DNA of 64,000 nt from Niastella populi (GCF_002078015.1 NZ_LWBP01000001.1:1-64000), one strand, 5' to 3'. Numbered from the stretch's first letter, positions 1 through 9,661 are shown. Numbers and translations: made by a program. Notes: a model not told the origin generated them from the letters alone.

Positions 1-76
1 TTGCTTTAAATGCAAATGCACTGCCAACAATAGCCAATACAATTACAGCTGCTACTATAATTTTTAACTTTTTCAT
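1..76 (-). CDS. Small secreted protein, partial (duplicate of the next gene)
   Basis: The reverse complement starts with ATG at 76 and reads MKKLKIIVAAVIVLAIVGSA, then FAFKA, before the window ends. This is nearly the same signal peptide as the gene at 325-600 (MKKLRMIVASVIVLAIVGSA). Only the signal peptide and the first mature residues are visible. The upstream DNA (about 131-184) also resembles the upstream DNA of the neighbour, so gene and leader were duplicated together. By analogy it should be a small exported, Cys-containing protein of unknown role. Confidence 0.7.
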   Translation of the reverse strand, partial: MKKLKIIVAAVIVLAIVGSAFAFKA

Positions 77-130
77 ATTAAAGATTTTATTTTAAAAAAG
101 CCCGTATGTTATCTCGTTTTTCCTCCGCGG

Positions 131-184
131 TTGTATGCAATTTAGTTTTACGTCAAATTAAATCTGTCGCATTTTTGGAATTAT
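131..184 (-). repeat. Conserved upstream block, copy 1
   Basis: This stretch upstream of the partial gene matches 645-697 upstream of the second copy: ATGCAATTTAG, TTTACG, a TCTGTCGC core, then TTTTTGGAATTATT. Conservation of non-coding DNA at the same distance from both start codons suggests a shared promoter or regulatory region. No perfect TAnnTTTG box is evident. Confidence 0.5.
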
Positions 185-324
185 TGAAGTCAATAACTCT
201 TTAAATTGTGTTTAGTTGAAATGTACTACAGGCATGAATTTCCGAGATTGGTTTCTAACTCATTTCATCGGTTTTAGGAGATGAAGTTTTGCAATAATTA
301 GTAATTTATGCCCAATGTAATTTC

Positions 325-600
325 TTAATCGTCTGCTAATCTAAAAGTAGCTGTACAAAGCCCATTGTTAGGAGCAGTACATGTAGCTTGATCCTGATCC
401 CAACATGGTGCATACTTCCATTGCGGGCTTAATAGACTTGTTGTTATCTTCTTATTGCATTGTGTATAAGTTGTACAATTGTTGCCAGGAGCTGTTGTGG
501 TTAAAATGCAAAAGCGGCCAGCTTTTGCTTTAAAGGCAAATGCACTGCCAACAATGGCCAATACAATTACAGAAGCTACAATCATTCTTAACTTTTTCAT
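325..600 (-). CDS. Small exported Cys-rich protein (DUF6520-like)
   Basis: This 91-residue protein has a clear Sec signal peptide (residues 1-22, MKKLRMIVASVIVLAIVGSA then FAF). The mature part of about 68 residues has six cysteines (31, 42, 48, 66, 74, 82), enough for three disulfides after export. Size, the GSAFAFK cleavage region and Cys-rich tail resemble DUF6520-type proteins, which occur in multicopy clusters in Bacteroidota and have no known function. A near-identical signal peptide starts at 76, so this is the second unit of a tandem array that continues beyond the window. The family assignment is from memory of its pattern. Confidence 0.75.
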   Translation of the reverse strand: MKKLRMIVASVIVLAIVGSAFAFKAKAGRFCILTTTAPGNNCTTYTQCNKKITTSLLSPQWKYAPCWDQDQATCTAPNNGLCTATFRLADD

Positions 601-644
601 ATTAATGATTTTGATTTAAAAAATGGTTTTCTCGCCAGCCTTAC

Positions 645-697
645 TATATGCAATTTAGCTTTACGACCAATAAATTCTGTCGCGTTTTTGGAATTAT
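645..697 (-). repeat. Conserved upstream block, copy 2
   Basis: Partner of 131-184. It shares ATGCAATTTAG, TTTACG, TCTGTCGC and TTTTTGGAATTATT at a similar distance from the start codon at 600. It is probably the promoter or regulatory region duplicated with the gene. Confidence 0.5.
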
Positions 698-790
698 TTA
701 AAGGTAGTAACTGTGATAAGCCGTTAGGTGGGATGTGTGTTTTTGTATGGCGGTGTTACAGATAAGGCTTATGTTACTCCGGGAGTGGCA

Positions 791-3481
791 TTACAATTTG
801 TTTATTCTGAAATTATACCTGAACGATAGCACAAAGACCCTTTTGAGTACTTCGGTCTTTGCTGTTTCAATATAGTTATCGCCGGTAAACTGGGAAAAGC
901 TGTTGCTTTTGTTGAGGATATCGAATGCAGATAGTTTGATCTCTCCGTTCTGGTTTTTAAACAATCTTTTTATAATGGAGGCGTTACATACGGCTGCCTG
1001 TGTGCCGGCCAGGTTCTGTTGTGCCTCGTTGATGGCAATGTTGATGTCGGAAGAGATACTCAAATGCCAGGGCAGTTCGTAATACAAAGATGCGTTATAG
1101 TTATGCCAGAACAACGTGGTGGTCTTACGGGCATCAACTGAATAGTTTGACCAGTCTCCATTAAACCGGGCCGATGCGGTGGCGCCGAATTTTTCATTTA
1201 TATAGTATTCTGCCCGCACCGTTTGCCGCCACGTATACGTTTTTCGTATATTCTTTTCTGCATTCACCAGGTTCACCGCATTATCATACCGTGCACTGGT
1301 GTTGAACCCAACGTTCCCTTTATTGGGCCCTTTGCCAAATGAGATGCCGTACTCTATATTGGCGCCGATAGTATAGTTGCCTTCCAGGTTCACGGACTGC
1401 TGTTCCTGGGCTCCCTGGCTATTGATACGGGTAGCATTCACTATTTTGTGAGCCGTATTGTTAAACTGTAATTGTCCAAAAAGGCTGCGGTTCTTTGCTG
1501 CATTAAAATCTTTGTACCGCAGGCTTATTTCATTGGTAAACTCCTGCTTCAGCGCAGGGTTGCCCAGCCTGATCAGTAAAGGATTTGTATAATCAGGTAT
1601 CGGTTGTAATTCCTGTATGGAGGGCGGCCGGTTGCGGCCATTGTAACTCACCTGCAGGTTTTTTTGTTTACTGATGCTGTAGAGCAGCGAGGCGCGGGGA
1701 AAGATGTTTGTGATCGATTGATGGACGTCCGTTTGCCGGCCGCTTTTGTCCTTATTCAACTGGGTGTTGCGGGCAAGCGAGATCCCCGCCTGCCACTGTA
1801 GTTTTTTGCGGAAATAATTATAGCCTAGTGCTATCTGTTGGCTGCTATTGCCGCTTTCAAAACTATTGCTGGCAACACTGTCCGGTTCATCATATTTGCC
1901 GGTTACCCCGTTATAATTAAAGGCTTCCTGTTTGGCTTTGCTGGCGCCGTTACCCAGGCTATAAGAGAAGTCAAGGATCTGGCCCCTTGCCAACGGCTCC
2001 GTATAGGTAATACCCACACTATAATCATGGCCGTTACCGTTTTGAAAGGATAGCTGGTCCCTTGCCAGGCTGTCTGTTGTGAACCCATGCTCACTATAAA
2101 AACGTGTCAATGATTGCAGGGCCGTGCGGCCTTTCGATTGGGAATTTCCTTTATGCAGGCTGATACCAACATACCGGCCCGCTTTTTTAAACCGGTGATC
2201 GTATTGAATGCCGATCGCTCCATTCCACCGGGCGCCAGAGCGGTTATTATTAGTGAAGGCATCGTTGACCGCATAAATCGTATTTGATCGTATTATCTGG
2301 CCGGCAGTGTAATCATTGTTGCCATTTTCATTATTTAACATATTGAAGGAGACATCGCTTCTGATGCTGTTAACTGAATCAATAGTATACTGCACTTTGG
2401 CGGTAAATGTATGGTGCTGTTGTTTGTCAAATCTGGATGTTTCTTTGTCCTGCAATAAAGACGAGTCCTGCAAAAAGGTTTGGCGCTGATTATAAACGGT
2501 ATTGCCCGAATTATTGCCGCCGCGCCGGTAGCCGGCCGTAATCACTAACTTTTCACCAAAATTACTCCGGTAGTCAAGCGAGCCCTCATTCACCCTGTTG
2601 TTCAGGGTGCCGCCACTGCCCTGGAGGTTACCGCCATTACTGCTATGGCCTACACCGCTCAGGTACGTATTGCCTTTAAAATAATTGGCGTTTGCCTTTA
2701 CGCCATACCTGTTCTGGCTGGCCAGCCCGCCTTCCCCATGCCCAAACAGGCCTTTTTTCTTATCGGGCTTTAGCCGCAAATTGATCACTTTACCAGGATC
2801 CTGGTCGGGGATGCCTGTCAGTTTTGCTCTTTCGCTTTTCTCGTTAAAGGCTTCTACTTTGTCAACCATATCAGCCAGCAGGTTTTGGGTAGCCAGCTTT
2901 GGGTCGTTCAAAAAAAACACCTTTCCATCGACGAACACTTTTTGTATTTTTTCTCCCTGCATGGTTATGTTGCCGTCCTTATCTACCTGAATGCCCGGTA
3001 ATTTTTTAAGTAACTCTTCCACGGTGGCATTGGGTCTTGTTTTAAAAGCGGACACGTTATAGATGACGGTATCGTTTTTTGTGATCACCGGCGGAATGAT
3101 GGCTTTTACCACTACCTCCACCAAAGAATGAACGGCGGGTTGTAACCATATGGCGCCGGTGTTAAACACCGTGTCAGCTGTTGTAAGCGTAATTGAGAGC
3201 ATGGTATCCCGGTAGCCAATGTTCGAAACGTACAACTGGTATTGGCCGGGTTTCAGGTGGTTAAATATAAAGCCGTTTTTACCGCTCAATGATCTTCTGA
3301 TGATCATTGAATCGGGCAGCCGTAATAAAGAAAGGCTGGCTTCGGGCAAAACAGCACGGGCAACAGAGTCGCCTACCTTTCCTTTTATAGCAACAACTTC
3401 CGTTTGAGCATATAAGGTATAAGAGGAAAGGGTGAGACAAACAAATAAACAGCTATGTAGCCACTTTTTAGCGTTTAGCAT
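791..3481 (-). CDS. TonB-dependent receptor-type outer membrane beta-barrel protein
   Basis: This 896-residue protein has an N-terminal signal peptide (about 1-25, ending YAQ). A carboxypeptidase-regulatory-like beta-sandwich follows (about 28-115, with the GQYQLYVSNIGYRD pattern), then a TonB plug-like segment (about 125-220, RPNATVEELLKKLPGIQVD and GKVFFLNDPKLAT) and a long barrel. It lacks the SusC signature and has no SusD partner next to it. It best fits the outer membrane beta-barrel family 3 receptors of Bacteroidota, often of unknown substrate. It sits about 120 bp downstream of the S9 peptidase gene on the same strand, so cotranscription is possible. The C-terminus (LSFRYNFRINKL) is a typical aromatic/hydrophobic barrel end. 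Confidence 0.85.
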   Translation of the reverse strand: MLNAKKWLHSCLFVCLTLSSYTLYAQTEVVAIKGKVGDSVARAVLPEASLSLLRLPDSMIIRRSLSGKNGFIFNHLKPGQYQLYVSNIGYRDTMLSITLTTADTVFNTGAIWLQPAVHSLVEVVVKAIIPPVITKNDTVIYNVSAFKTRPNATVEELLKKLPGIQVDKDGNITMQGEKIQKVFVDGKVFFLNDPKLATQNLLADMVDKVEAFNEKSERAKLTGIPDQDPGKVINLRLKPDKKKGLFGHGEGGLASQNRYGVKANANYFKGNTYLSGVGHSSNGGNLQGSGGTLNNRVNEGSLDYRSNFGEKLVITAGYRRGGNNSGNTVYNQRQTFLQDSSLLQDKETSRFDKQQHHTFTAKVQYTIDSVNSIRSDVSFNMLNNENGNNDYTAGQIIRSNTIYAVNDAFTNNNRSGARWNGAIGIQYDHRFKKAGRYVGISLHKGNSQSKGRTALQSLTRFYSEHGFTTDSLARDQLSFQNGNGHDYSVGITYTEPLARGQILDFSYSLGNGASKAKQEAFNYNGVTGKYDEPDSVASNSFESGNSSQQIALGYNYFRKKLQWQAGISLARNTQLNKDKSGRQTDVHQSITNIFPRASLLYSISKQKNLQVSYNGRNRPPSIQELQPIPDYTNPLLIRLGNPALKQEFTNEISLRYKDFNAAKNRSLFGQLQFNNTAHKIVNATRINSQGAQEQQSVNLEGNYTIGANIEYGISFGKGPNKGNVGFNTSARYDNAVNLVNAEKNIRKTYTWRQTVRAEYYINEKFGATASARFNGDWSNYSVDARKTTTLFWHNYNASLYYELPWHLSISSDINIAINEAQQNLAGTQAAVCNASIIKRLFKNQNGEIKLSAFDILNKSNSFSQFTGDNYIETAKTEVLKRVFVLSFRYNFRINKL

Positions 3482-3599
3482 GACAACAGCTTATCCTTTC
3501 GCCCCAGGGTGGAGCTACACAATTAGTACCCCGCATCAATGTGTAATGTAGTTATATGGGTTGTAGATGATGTCGCAATTCTGGAATTTCTGTGAAACG

Positions 3600-6500
3600 C
3601 TATTCAAGGCGCCAGTCCTGAATAGGTTGGTTAAACATTTCCGGATGTTTTTTGTACTGCTCATTCCACTTTTTACAAATAGTACAGACTTTTCCACAAC
3701 TACCTGTCGGGGCCAGTTCGTACCGGCTTTCTATACCTTTTACCGTAAGCGGTAGTCCCTGTGTCATCCATAAGGGGGCAGGCGCTTTCTTTAAATAGTG
3801 ATCAAAAAACTGGGTATAGCGAATGGTATAATCCCTGAGCTCTTTCAGATCGTGTAAGGTATGGTCACCATTATCATATTTTAGCCACCATACATTCTTT
3901 TCCAGTCTACGCAAAGCGGTAAATAATTGCACGGTTTGGTCCTGGTATTCGGGTGTACTTTCCTTATTGCAAAAAAGCAGCAGGGGACTTGTTGCTTTAT
4001 CGGCCTGCAGCACCGTTGTGTGGTCTATCCATGCTTCTTTATTCTCATACAAATTGCCATATTCCTGCCCGTTTTCAACGCTTTCCAGTTGATTCACGCC
4101 ATTGCTGTTAGACAATGCCATATTGATCACATTGGCGTATATATAACCCTCACTGATGGCCGTAGCGCTGAATGAGGTGGAATGGGTAAATATATAAGCG
4201 CCCAGTTTAGCCGAATAACTATGCGATGCGCAGCCCAGTTTATCGCCGTCCACATAAGGTAATTGTTTTAGATATTGCGCGGCGCCTTCCATTACGTTGT
4301 AGGCCGATGGACCATATTTAAGCGGGGTTGTATAAATATCAGGTGTAAACACCAGGTAGCCATTGTTCACCAGCCAGGTGGGTGATTTCCCGGGCTGCAT
4401 GGCCTGGTCAATATAAGCGGGCGCATGAAACTGGTGCAGGTTGTTCGAAAACGAACCATACAATGCTATCAACACCGGGTATTTCTTTGTTGAATCAAAA
4501 TTGTCGGGTTTATATAAAATGCCCTGTCCCTGGCGGCCATCCAAATGGTTAAAGGAATGCAGTTCTTCCGAGAGCCACCTGAAATCTTGCTGCGGTTGAA
4601 AGTTGGTTAATCTTTTAAAGTTTTTGAAGTCGTTTGTTTCATAATAATTGGGAGCATCGGTACCGGATTGTCGTTGAACGAGCCAGGTTTCACGATTTTT
4701 TGCCTTTACTGGCGCCACCCCGTCTTTTGATACATTGGGGTCATAACATCCCGGAATTTTATTCATAAAATAGTCACCCATATATAAAAGTTTCGGGGCG
4801 CCCGCACTCAGGTCGGCCTTCCGGTAAAATCCACTCTGTTTATTTTGAGTATTAAAAGCCCGTAAGACTTTCAGTGCACCAGCTTTTATAACAGGAATAT
4901 CAGTGCTGTAAATATTGGCTTCGGGTAATTTAAAGATCGTATTGTTCGAACGGCCAAAGCCATTGGTAATATTAACGCCCGGTTCCTTACCGGTAAGATC
5001 GAGCTTCCAGATGTCGTAATTATCATACACCAACAGACCTGCATCATTTTCCAGCCAGGCAGCCATACTGCCCGATGATGGTTTATGGCCGGAATACGGA
5101 TCTGTTATTCCAAGCTGATTATGCGGTATATTTTCTGAAATATCTCTTACTACACCGGTATGCAGATCGTAGCTAAAATAATGGCACCCTTTGTCTGCAT
5201 CAAAATAAACCAGGTACCTGCCACCTGGCGAAAACCAAAAATGACCGCCTGCTGCTTTGGTGGGAAGTAACCGACTGTTTCCATCCTTTAGAGAGACCAG
5301 CCAATTACTATCCAGGTCCATTTCATTGCTAACTTCCCAAAAGCGATCTCCATGTTCTCTTCTGGGGTTCTTATTTAAAACCGCAAAATCTCCCTGCAGT
5401 AAGTTCAACCTTTTGCCATTGCTTTCCAATGGCCATGCCTTACCATTTTCAAGGTTAAATAAAGCGGTATATTTTTTAGGCTGATTTGACAATTTGGCCT
5501 GGGCAGACTGTAAGTAAAGATCTTTGTGGTCCGATATCTCTACCTGCGCCATTTCAGGATCAGGTTTTCGGCTATTGGGAGGAGATTGCAAAGCAAAGGT
5601 GATGTAGCGGCCATTGTCTGTAAAGGATACGTCACCACTCAATACCTGTCCTTCCCCAATGCCCGGGGTTGCTTTGGTGATTTTCACCACCGCCTTATCC
5701 ATACCTGCGGTATAATGCCAGATACTGATGTCCGTACTATCCAAAACGCTAAAAACAACCTGCCGGCCTGAATTATCTAAACTATAGCTGCCTATGCCGG
5801 TTTTTTTCTGATCTGTTGACCAGATGGTCTTTTCCTGCCAGTAAGGAGCACCCTGGTATTTTAACGTGGTAATACTGCCGTTAGCGGTGTTTTCGGTTGC
5901 TTTTAACAGTACCGCCTTACCATTACCGGCAAATACATGCTCTGCAACAAATGGAATTAACTTTTCAGTACCTGTTACCAGGTTATACAGCAATAGGTCG
6001 TTTGCCCGTTTACAAACCAGCCATTCACCGGTGTTGCTGAATTGGTAATCTGTTACGCCGCTGAATGGTGTTTCTTTTCCTGTTACCAGGTTATGTAAAA
6101 TGAGATTCGGATCCCCGTTTTTTAATTGATAAGCCAGCCATTGATCTTTACCTTGCTGGGAACCCTTATAAGACACCACATCATTTACATGCCTGGGTTG
6201 TGATTTACCCAATGGCATAAAACACAGCGACCCGCCATTTTTAAAAATATACTGATCACCTTTGGCCGTAAAAAAACCTGGATTGGGGCCGGCGAATGCC
6301 CACCGCCAACCATTATGTATTGATTGTATCACCAAACTATCCAGCCTGCGGAACCAATACTGGGTACCAGTTGGTTTATTGATGGTATAGGCAAAATATT
6401 TACCATCGTCGCTAAAGGCTAAATATTCACCTAATCCCCGCCAGTTTTCAATGGCATTAAAATCGATCAACGACTTTTCACTTTTCCCGGAATTATTCTT

Positions 6501-6641
6501 AGCATACCCCCAAAGGAATTGCTCAAGATGTAAGCGATCGCCCGGGTTGAAGTTTTGTACACTGGTTGACCGGCTATTGCTTTGAGAAAACCCTGCAACG
6601 CTCAAAATGATAAATACAAGAATAGAACAACATTGTTTCAT
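3600..6641 (-). CDS. Secreted S9-type (prolyl oligopeptidase family) peptidase
   Basis: This 1013-residue protein has a signal peptide (residues 1-19, ending AGFSQ). A long N-terminal beta-propeller-like region carries repeated FSxDGxY/W blade motifs. The C-terminal alpha/beta-hydrolase domain (about 690-950) contains YPVLIALYGSFSNNLHQF. The nucleophile elbow reads SHSYSA, with Ser808 flanked by Ser where the family normally has Gly. A His is present in GDHTLHD. The usual acid in a DxxV/D-G loop is not obvious (FCNKESTPEYQDQ), so the triad may be altered. It is probably periplasmic and peptide-processing, but activity is uncertain. A short Cys-containing tail (GKVCTICKKW) follows the hydrolase domain and is unusual. 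The gene lies upstream of the TonB-type receptor on the same strand. Confidence 0.8.
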   Translation of the reverse strand: MKQCCSILVFIILSVAGFSQSNSRSTSVQNFNPGDRLHLEQFLWGYAKNNSGKSEKSLIDFNAIENWRGLGEYLAFSDDGKYFAYTINKPTGTQYWFRRLDSLVIQSIHNGWRWAFAGPNPGFFTAKGDQYIFKNGGSLCFMPLGKSQPRHVNDVVSYKGSQQGKDQWLAYQLKNGDPNLILHNLVTGKETPFSGVTDYQFSNTGEWLVCKRANDLLLYNLVTGTEKLIPFVAEHVFAGNGKAVLLKATENTANGSITTLKYQGAPYWQEKTIWSTDQKKTGIGSYSLDNSGRQVVFSVLDSTDISIWHYTAGMDKAVVKITKATPGIGEGQVLSGDVSFTDNGRYITFALQSPPNSRKPDPEMAQVEISDHKDLYLQSAQAKLSNQPKKYTALFNLENGKAWPLESNGKRLNLLQGDFAVLNKNPRREHGDRFWEVSNEMDLDSNWLVSLKDGNSRLLPTKAAGGHFWFSPGGRYLVYFDADKGCHYFSYDLHTGVVRDISENIPHNQLGITDPYSGHKPSSGSMAAWLENDAGLLVYDNYDIWKLDLTGKEPGVNITNGFGRSNNTIFKLPEANIYSTDIPVIKAGALKVLRAFNTQNKQSGFYRKADLSAGAPKLLYMGDYFMNKIPGCYDPNVSKDGVAPVKAKNRETWLVQRQSGTDAPNYYETNDFKNFKRLTNFQPQQDFRWLSEELHSFNHLDGRQGQGILYKPDNFDSTKKYPVLIALYGSFSNNLHQFHAPAYIDQAMQPGKSPTWLVNNGYLVFTPDIYTTPLKYGPSAYNVMEGAAQYLKQLPYVDGDKLGCASHSYSAKLGAYIFTHSTSFSATAISEGYIYANVINMALSNSNGVNQLESVENGQEYGNLYENKEAWIDHTTVLQADKATSPLLLFCNKESTPEYQDQTVQLFTALRRLEKNVWWLKYDNGDHTLHDLKELRDYTIRYTQFFDHYLKKAPAPLWMTQGLPLTVKGIESRYELAPTGSCGKVCTICKKWNEQYKKHPEMFNQPIQDWRLE

Positions 6642-6740
6642 ACGGAAACTTTAATTCATTGAAGAACGTATGTGATCTAAAAAAGGGGAAGAAAGAAACA
6701 ATTTGTTGATCGGGAAACCCTTTTTCCAATATTGTGACAT

Positions 6741-7232
6741 TTATTGCAAAAACGAACCCGGCCCCATTCTGCCGGCATAAAAGGTTTTTAGCTGTTTGTT
6801 GTTATCATAATAAGCGGTAAGCGGCACGGCTATTACCCGGTATGTTTTTAAAACAACACTTCCCGTATCTCTGCCTACAATTACATTCTTATACCTGTTT
6901 AATTTGAAATACCGGGCAAAATCTTTGGCTCCTTTCAGGTCTTCATTGGTTAATATACACAATTCTTTATCCTTAAATTTCTCCATGTTATTGAGCATAT
7001 CCCGCATTTGCGCCCGGCAGTAAGGGCAGGTGGGCTTGAAGTAAAATAAGACCAGGTTTTTGTTGGCAGACAGATCGTCGGAATGAATATAACTGGTACT
7101 GTCCAGTAACTGGATGGCAAACGAGGGCAGCGGTTTTCCTTCCTGTCCTGTTTTAACCTGTTGTGGTTTTTCCTCCTGGCAACCCAGCCAGGCTGCAGCC
7201 ATTATCAATAAGGCAACTAATTGTAAACGCAT
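6741..7232 (-). CDS. Thioredoxin-fold lipoprotein (TlpA/redoxin-like)
   Basis: This 163-residue protein has a lipoprotein signal (lipobox AAWLGC, Cys18) and a thioredoxin-like fold. The active-site motif CPYC sits in FYFKPTCPYCRAQMRDM, and the cis-Pro region reads AVPLTAYYD. It is likely a membrane-tethered periplasmic thiol-disulfide protein. It starts 14 bp downstream of the MauE-like membrane protein gene on the same strand. Redoxin plus MauE/DoxX-like pairs are common in Bacteroidota and are thought to form thiol redox relays. The client is not known. Confidence 0.8.
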   Translation of the reverse strand: MRLQLVALLIMAAAWLGCQEEKPQQVKTGQEGKPLPSFAIQLLDSTSYIHSDDLSANKNLVLFYFKPTCPYCRAQMRDMLNNMEKFKDKELCILTNEDLKGAKDFARYFKLNRYKNVIVGRDTGSVVLKTYRVIAVPLTAYYDNNKQLKTFYAGRMGPGSFLQ

Positions 7233-7246
7233 ATGATTGATGTTTT

Positions 7247-7738
7247 TTATTGTGTTATTGCATTGCTTTTGTTAAGCATTTTGATAGCCAAAATGCCCAA
7301 CAGGATAAAGGCGCCATTGAATACCAGGTGACCGCCCCAGCTTAATTCACTTATAAAGCCACCACAGGAACAGGGCAGGTGGGGGTAAAAGAGCATCATG
7401 TAAATAATATAGATCGTAAACAGGATCATCAGTACGGTGGACGCATACAACCCGATTTTTCTTGTCTGATGAATAAATATGAGCAGGGTAAGAACAATTT
7501 CGGTTGCCGGCAATAGCCACACTACAATATGCGCCACCGGTTCCAGCGCCGGCATCAGCGCCATTTGCTCCCGGGTGAGGGTGTAATCGCTCCACTTACT
7601 AAATGCGGTGTACAGGAACATGCTCATGTACAAGATGGAAATGATCTCGATCAGGGTGCTTTTTTTCAGCCACCGTACAAACAACAGGTGGGAGACAAGG
7701 TTTCGTTTTGGCATACTGCCGGCTGTAATTGTTTTCAT
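7247..7738 (-). CDS. MauE/DoxX-like redox-associated membrane protein
   Basis: This 163-residue protein has four predicted membrane helices (around residues 30-50, 68-88, 95-118, 138-157). A CSCGG motif follows the third helix, as in the MauE-type family, where the cysteines are taken to exchange electrons with a partner thioredoxin. The start at 7738 is used, but MPKRN eight residues in is also possible. It lies 12 bp downstream of the AraC-type gene and 14 bp upstream of the redoxin lipoprotein, so the three probably form one operon. The likely role is transmembrane thiol redox transfer. Confidence 0.75.
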   Translation of the reverse strand: MKTITAGSMPKRNLVSHLLFVRWLKKSTLIEIISILYMSMFLYTAFSKWSDYTLTREQMALMPALEPVAHIVVWLLPATEIVLTLLIFIHQTRKIGLYASTVLMILFTIYIIYMMLFYPHLPCSCGGFISELSWGGHLVFNGAFILLGILAIKMLNKSNAITQ

Positions 7739-7750
7739 TATGATTATGTT

Positions 7751-8110
7751 TTACTTTGATTTAATATTGCGTCGTTTCCATTCACCGGGTGTCATGCGGC
7801 GCAGCCGGGAAAAAGCCCGGTAAAAAGTGCTTCGTTCGTTATAACCTGCTTCAAAGGCCACTTCCTGCATGCTCATACCGGGGTTTGCCTGCATCAGCTC
7901 GCAGGCGTACTGCATCCTTAACTCCTCCTGGTAATCGCGGATGGTCTGTCCGAAAAAATGAACGAATCCATGCCGCAGCTCGTGGTCGTTCACACAGAAA
8001 GTTCTTACCAGGGAAGTATAGGGCAGCTTTTCCTTAAATTCCTTTTCCACTTTTCCCCTTATGGCATGGAAGAGCTGAACATCTTCCCGCGAAAATTGTA
8101 TGTCGTTCAT
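7751..8110 (-). CDS. Stand-alone AraC-type DNA-binding protein
   Basis: This 119-residue protein is almost entirely an AraC helix-turn-helix domain. It has two HTH motifs and the C-terminal signature MSMQEVAFEAGYNERSTFYR followed by AFSRLRRMTPGEWKR. It lacks the usual N-terminal ligand-binding domain, so it resembles MarA/SoxS-size regulators or needs a partner for sensing. It is the first gene of a three-gene unit with the MauE-like and redoxin genes and may regulate that unit. Similar small AraC proteins occur at 19461-19850 and 20633-21001. Confidence 0.85.
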   Translation of the reverse strand: MNDIQFSREDVQLFHAIRGKVEKEFKEKLPYTSLVRTFCVNDHELRHGFVHFFGQTIRDYQEELRMQYACELMQANPGMSMQEVAFEAGYNERSTFYRAFSRLRRMTPGEWKRRNIKSK

Positions 8111-8152
8111 GATAAGGCGTATTAATGTTAAAAGCCATAGGTAGTATTGTTT

Positions 8153-9661
8153 TTATGCCAACGATGGCGTTGGCTCAGCTTGAAATGAGCGTACTACCCA
8201 TGACATAAATAAAATGCAGAAGGGCAGGGTGATCACCACCGGAAAGATCTGGTACCGTAGCTCGGTAGGCGCCGATAACACCGTGAAAACGCAGTTGCCG
8301 ATCCACACCAACAGCATACAGGTAAGCAGGTGTTTGCTGGTTTTGCTGCATTGTTTCAGTCCCGAAAAACAGAAAAACAACAGCATGCCCGCTAAAAACA
8401 GGGGGTTCACAATGGCTAACACGGTTGGAAAAAAATCCATTAAATGAATAGACGGGTCATTGAACCGGTTGGGCAATCGATTGTTTTTCCAGTTAAACCA
8501 GTTTACGGCGGCGGAGTCTACTTCACCCTGCCCAAGGTTATACATGCCCATAAAATTCGGCGGTGGTTTATAGTATAATACGAGGTTGGGCCCGGCAAAA
8601 TGTTTCAGAAATAACGCCGGGTGTTCTTTGATCAACCAGCGGCCATAGTCGCCATACAGCGGCGCCATTTGAGCCCAAACTATGAAGTACTTTTTTTTGA
8701 CGCTGTCTTTGTCGCGCTGTTGTTTCGCATACGTTATCAATGGAGATTTTAAATTCCACAAATAATAAACGCCGATCTTAGCATAGGGCCACACCTCCAG
8801 TTTACGCAGGGAATCCATATGTTGGTTCACCACGCTGTGCAGGTCCTGGAACGGCCCGGGCACATCGTCGCGGGCAATGGGCCGGGCATGCGCATAGGCA
8901 TACAATGCATTGGCTGCCATTTGCCAGCCGCCAAAGGCGGAGTATTGCGTAGTGCCGGTTCTTTTGTGGTATTCATGCTGGGTGCTGCCGATAAAGGTGA
9001 GCAGTAAGAGGGCGATGGCACCGATGCCCAGCCATTTTGTTCTTTTGGGAATATAATTTACCAGCAAAATAAGCGCTATGCTTATAAACGGGTACCAGAG
9101 GGCGCTGAACCGTACGGTAAAAGCCAGCAACAAAATAAGGGCATGAAACAACAGCAGACGTAAACCGGGCTGAGCAATGATCCATAGCAATTGGGTAAAC
9201 CAAACCAGGCTAAGCGCAGCAAACAGGCTGTCACTGCCGACAAAATTGGCAATATGGGGCAGCAGGGGGTTGGCAGCACTTAGGGTCAGTATGATGCGGA
9301 ACAGCCATTTGCCCGGTGCAAACAGGTAACGAATGGTAAATAGTAAATACAATACGCTGGTCATTAACAGCAGGTACTGAACTATAACCAGGAACAGGTG
9401 CGACCGGCTGAATACACTGACGAGCCGTAAAAATTTGGAATACCCTATGGGCCACTGGTTAATGAAGTCATTTTTATCCGCCGCATCGAGGTAGCTGTAG
9501 CTATCCGGCGGCATAAAGTTAGGGTACGGATACCCGAACTTCAGCCAGGCAAAGGAGAGCACCATTATAGCTGCTGAAAACCAGAGTAATCGTTTGTTTT
9601 CTTTATCCTGCCATAGCCATGGTGTAAATGGCCGGGTGGTGATGGTTTGTTGAAATAGCAT
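8153..9661 (-). CDS. Polytopic GT-C-like membrane glycosyltransferase, divergent copy
   Basis: This 502-residue protein has about ten or more hydrophobic segments. The first periplasmic loop contains PPDSYSYLDAA, then WPIGYSKFLRLVSVFSRSHL. The same order is found in the five paralogues at 10550-18120 (DDSFxYLxAA, YPIGYSKFLRLVSV), so this is a sixth, more diverged member. The layout (short cytosolic N-terminus, acidic motif in the first outer loop, multiple TM helices) fits GT-C enzymes of the ArnT/PMT type that use polyprenyl-phosphate sugars. The start at 9661 lies 2 bp after the stop of the family-2 transferase gene, so the two are translationally close. Sugar and acceptor are unknown. Confidence 0.7.
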   Translation of the reverse strand: MLFQQTITTRPFTPWLWQDKENKRLLWFSAAIMVLSFAWLKFGYPYPNFMPPDSYSYLDAADKNDFINQWPIGYSKFLRLVSVFSRSHLFLVIVQYLLLMTSVLYLLFTIRYLFAPGKWLFRIILTLSAANPLLPHIANFVGSDSLFAALSLVWFTQLLWIIAQPGLRLLLFHALILLLAFTVRFSALWYPFISIALILLVNYIPKRTKWLGIGAIALLLLTFIGSTQHEYHKRTGTTQYSAFGGWQMAANALYAYAHARPIARDDVPGPFQDLHSVVNQHMDSLRKLEVWPYAKIGVYYLWNLKSPLITYAKQQRDKDSVKKKYFIVWAQMAPLYGDYGRWLIKEHPALFLKHFAGPNLVLYYKPPPNFMGMYNLGQGEVDSAAVNWFNWKNNRLPNRFNDPSIHLMDFFPTVLAIVNPLFLAGMLLFFCFSGLKQCSKTSKHLLTCMLLVWIGNCVFTVLSAPTELRYQIFPVVITLPFCILFMSWVVRSFQAEPTPSLA

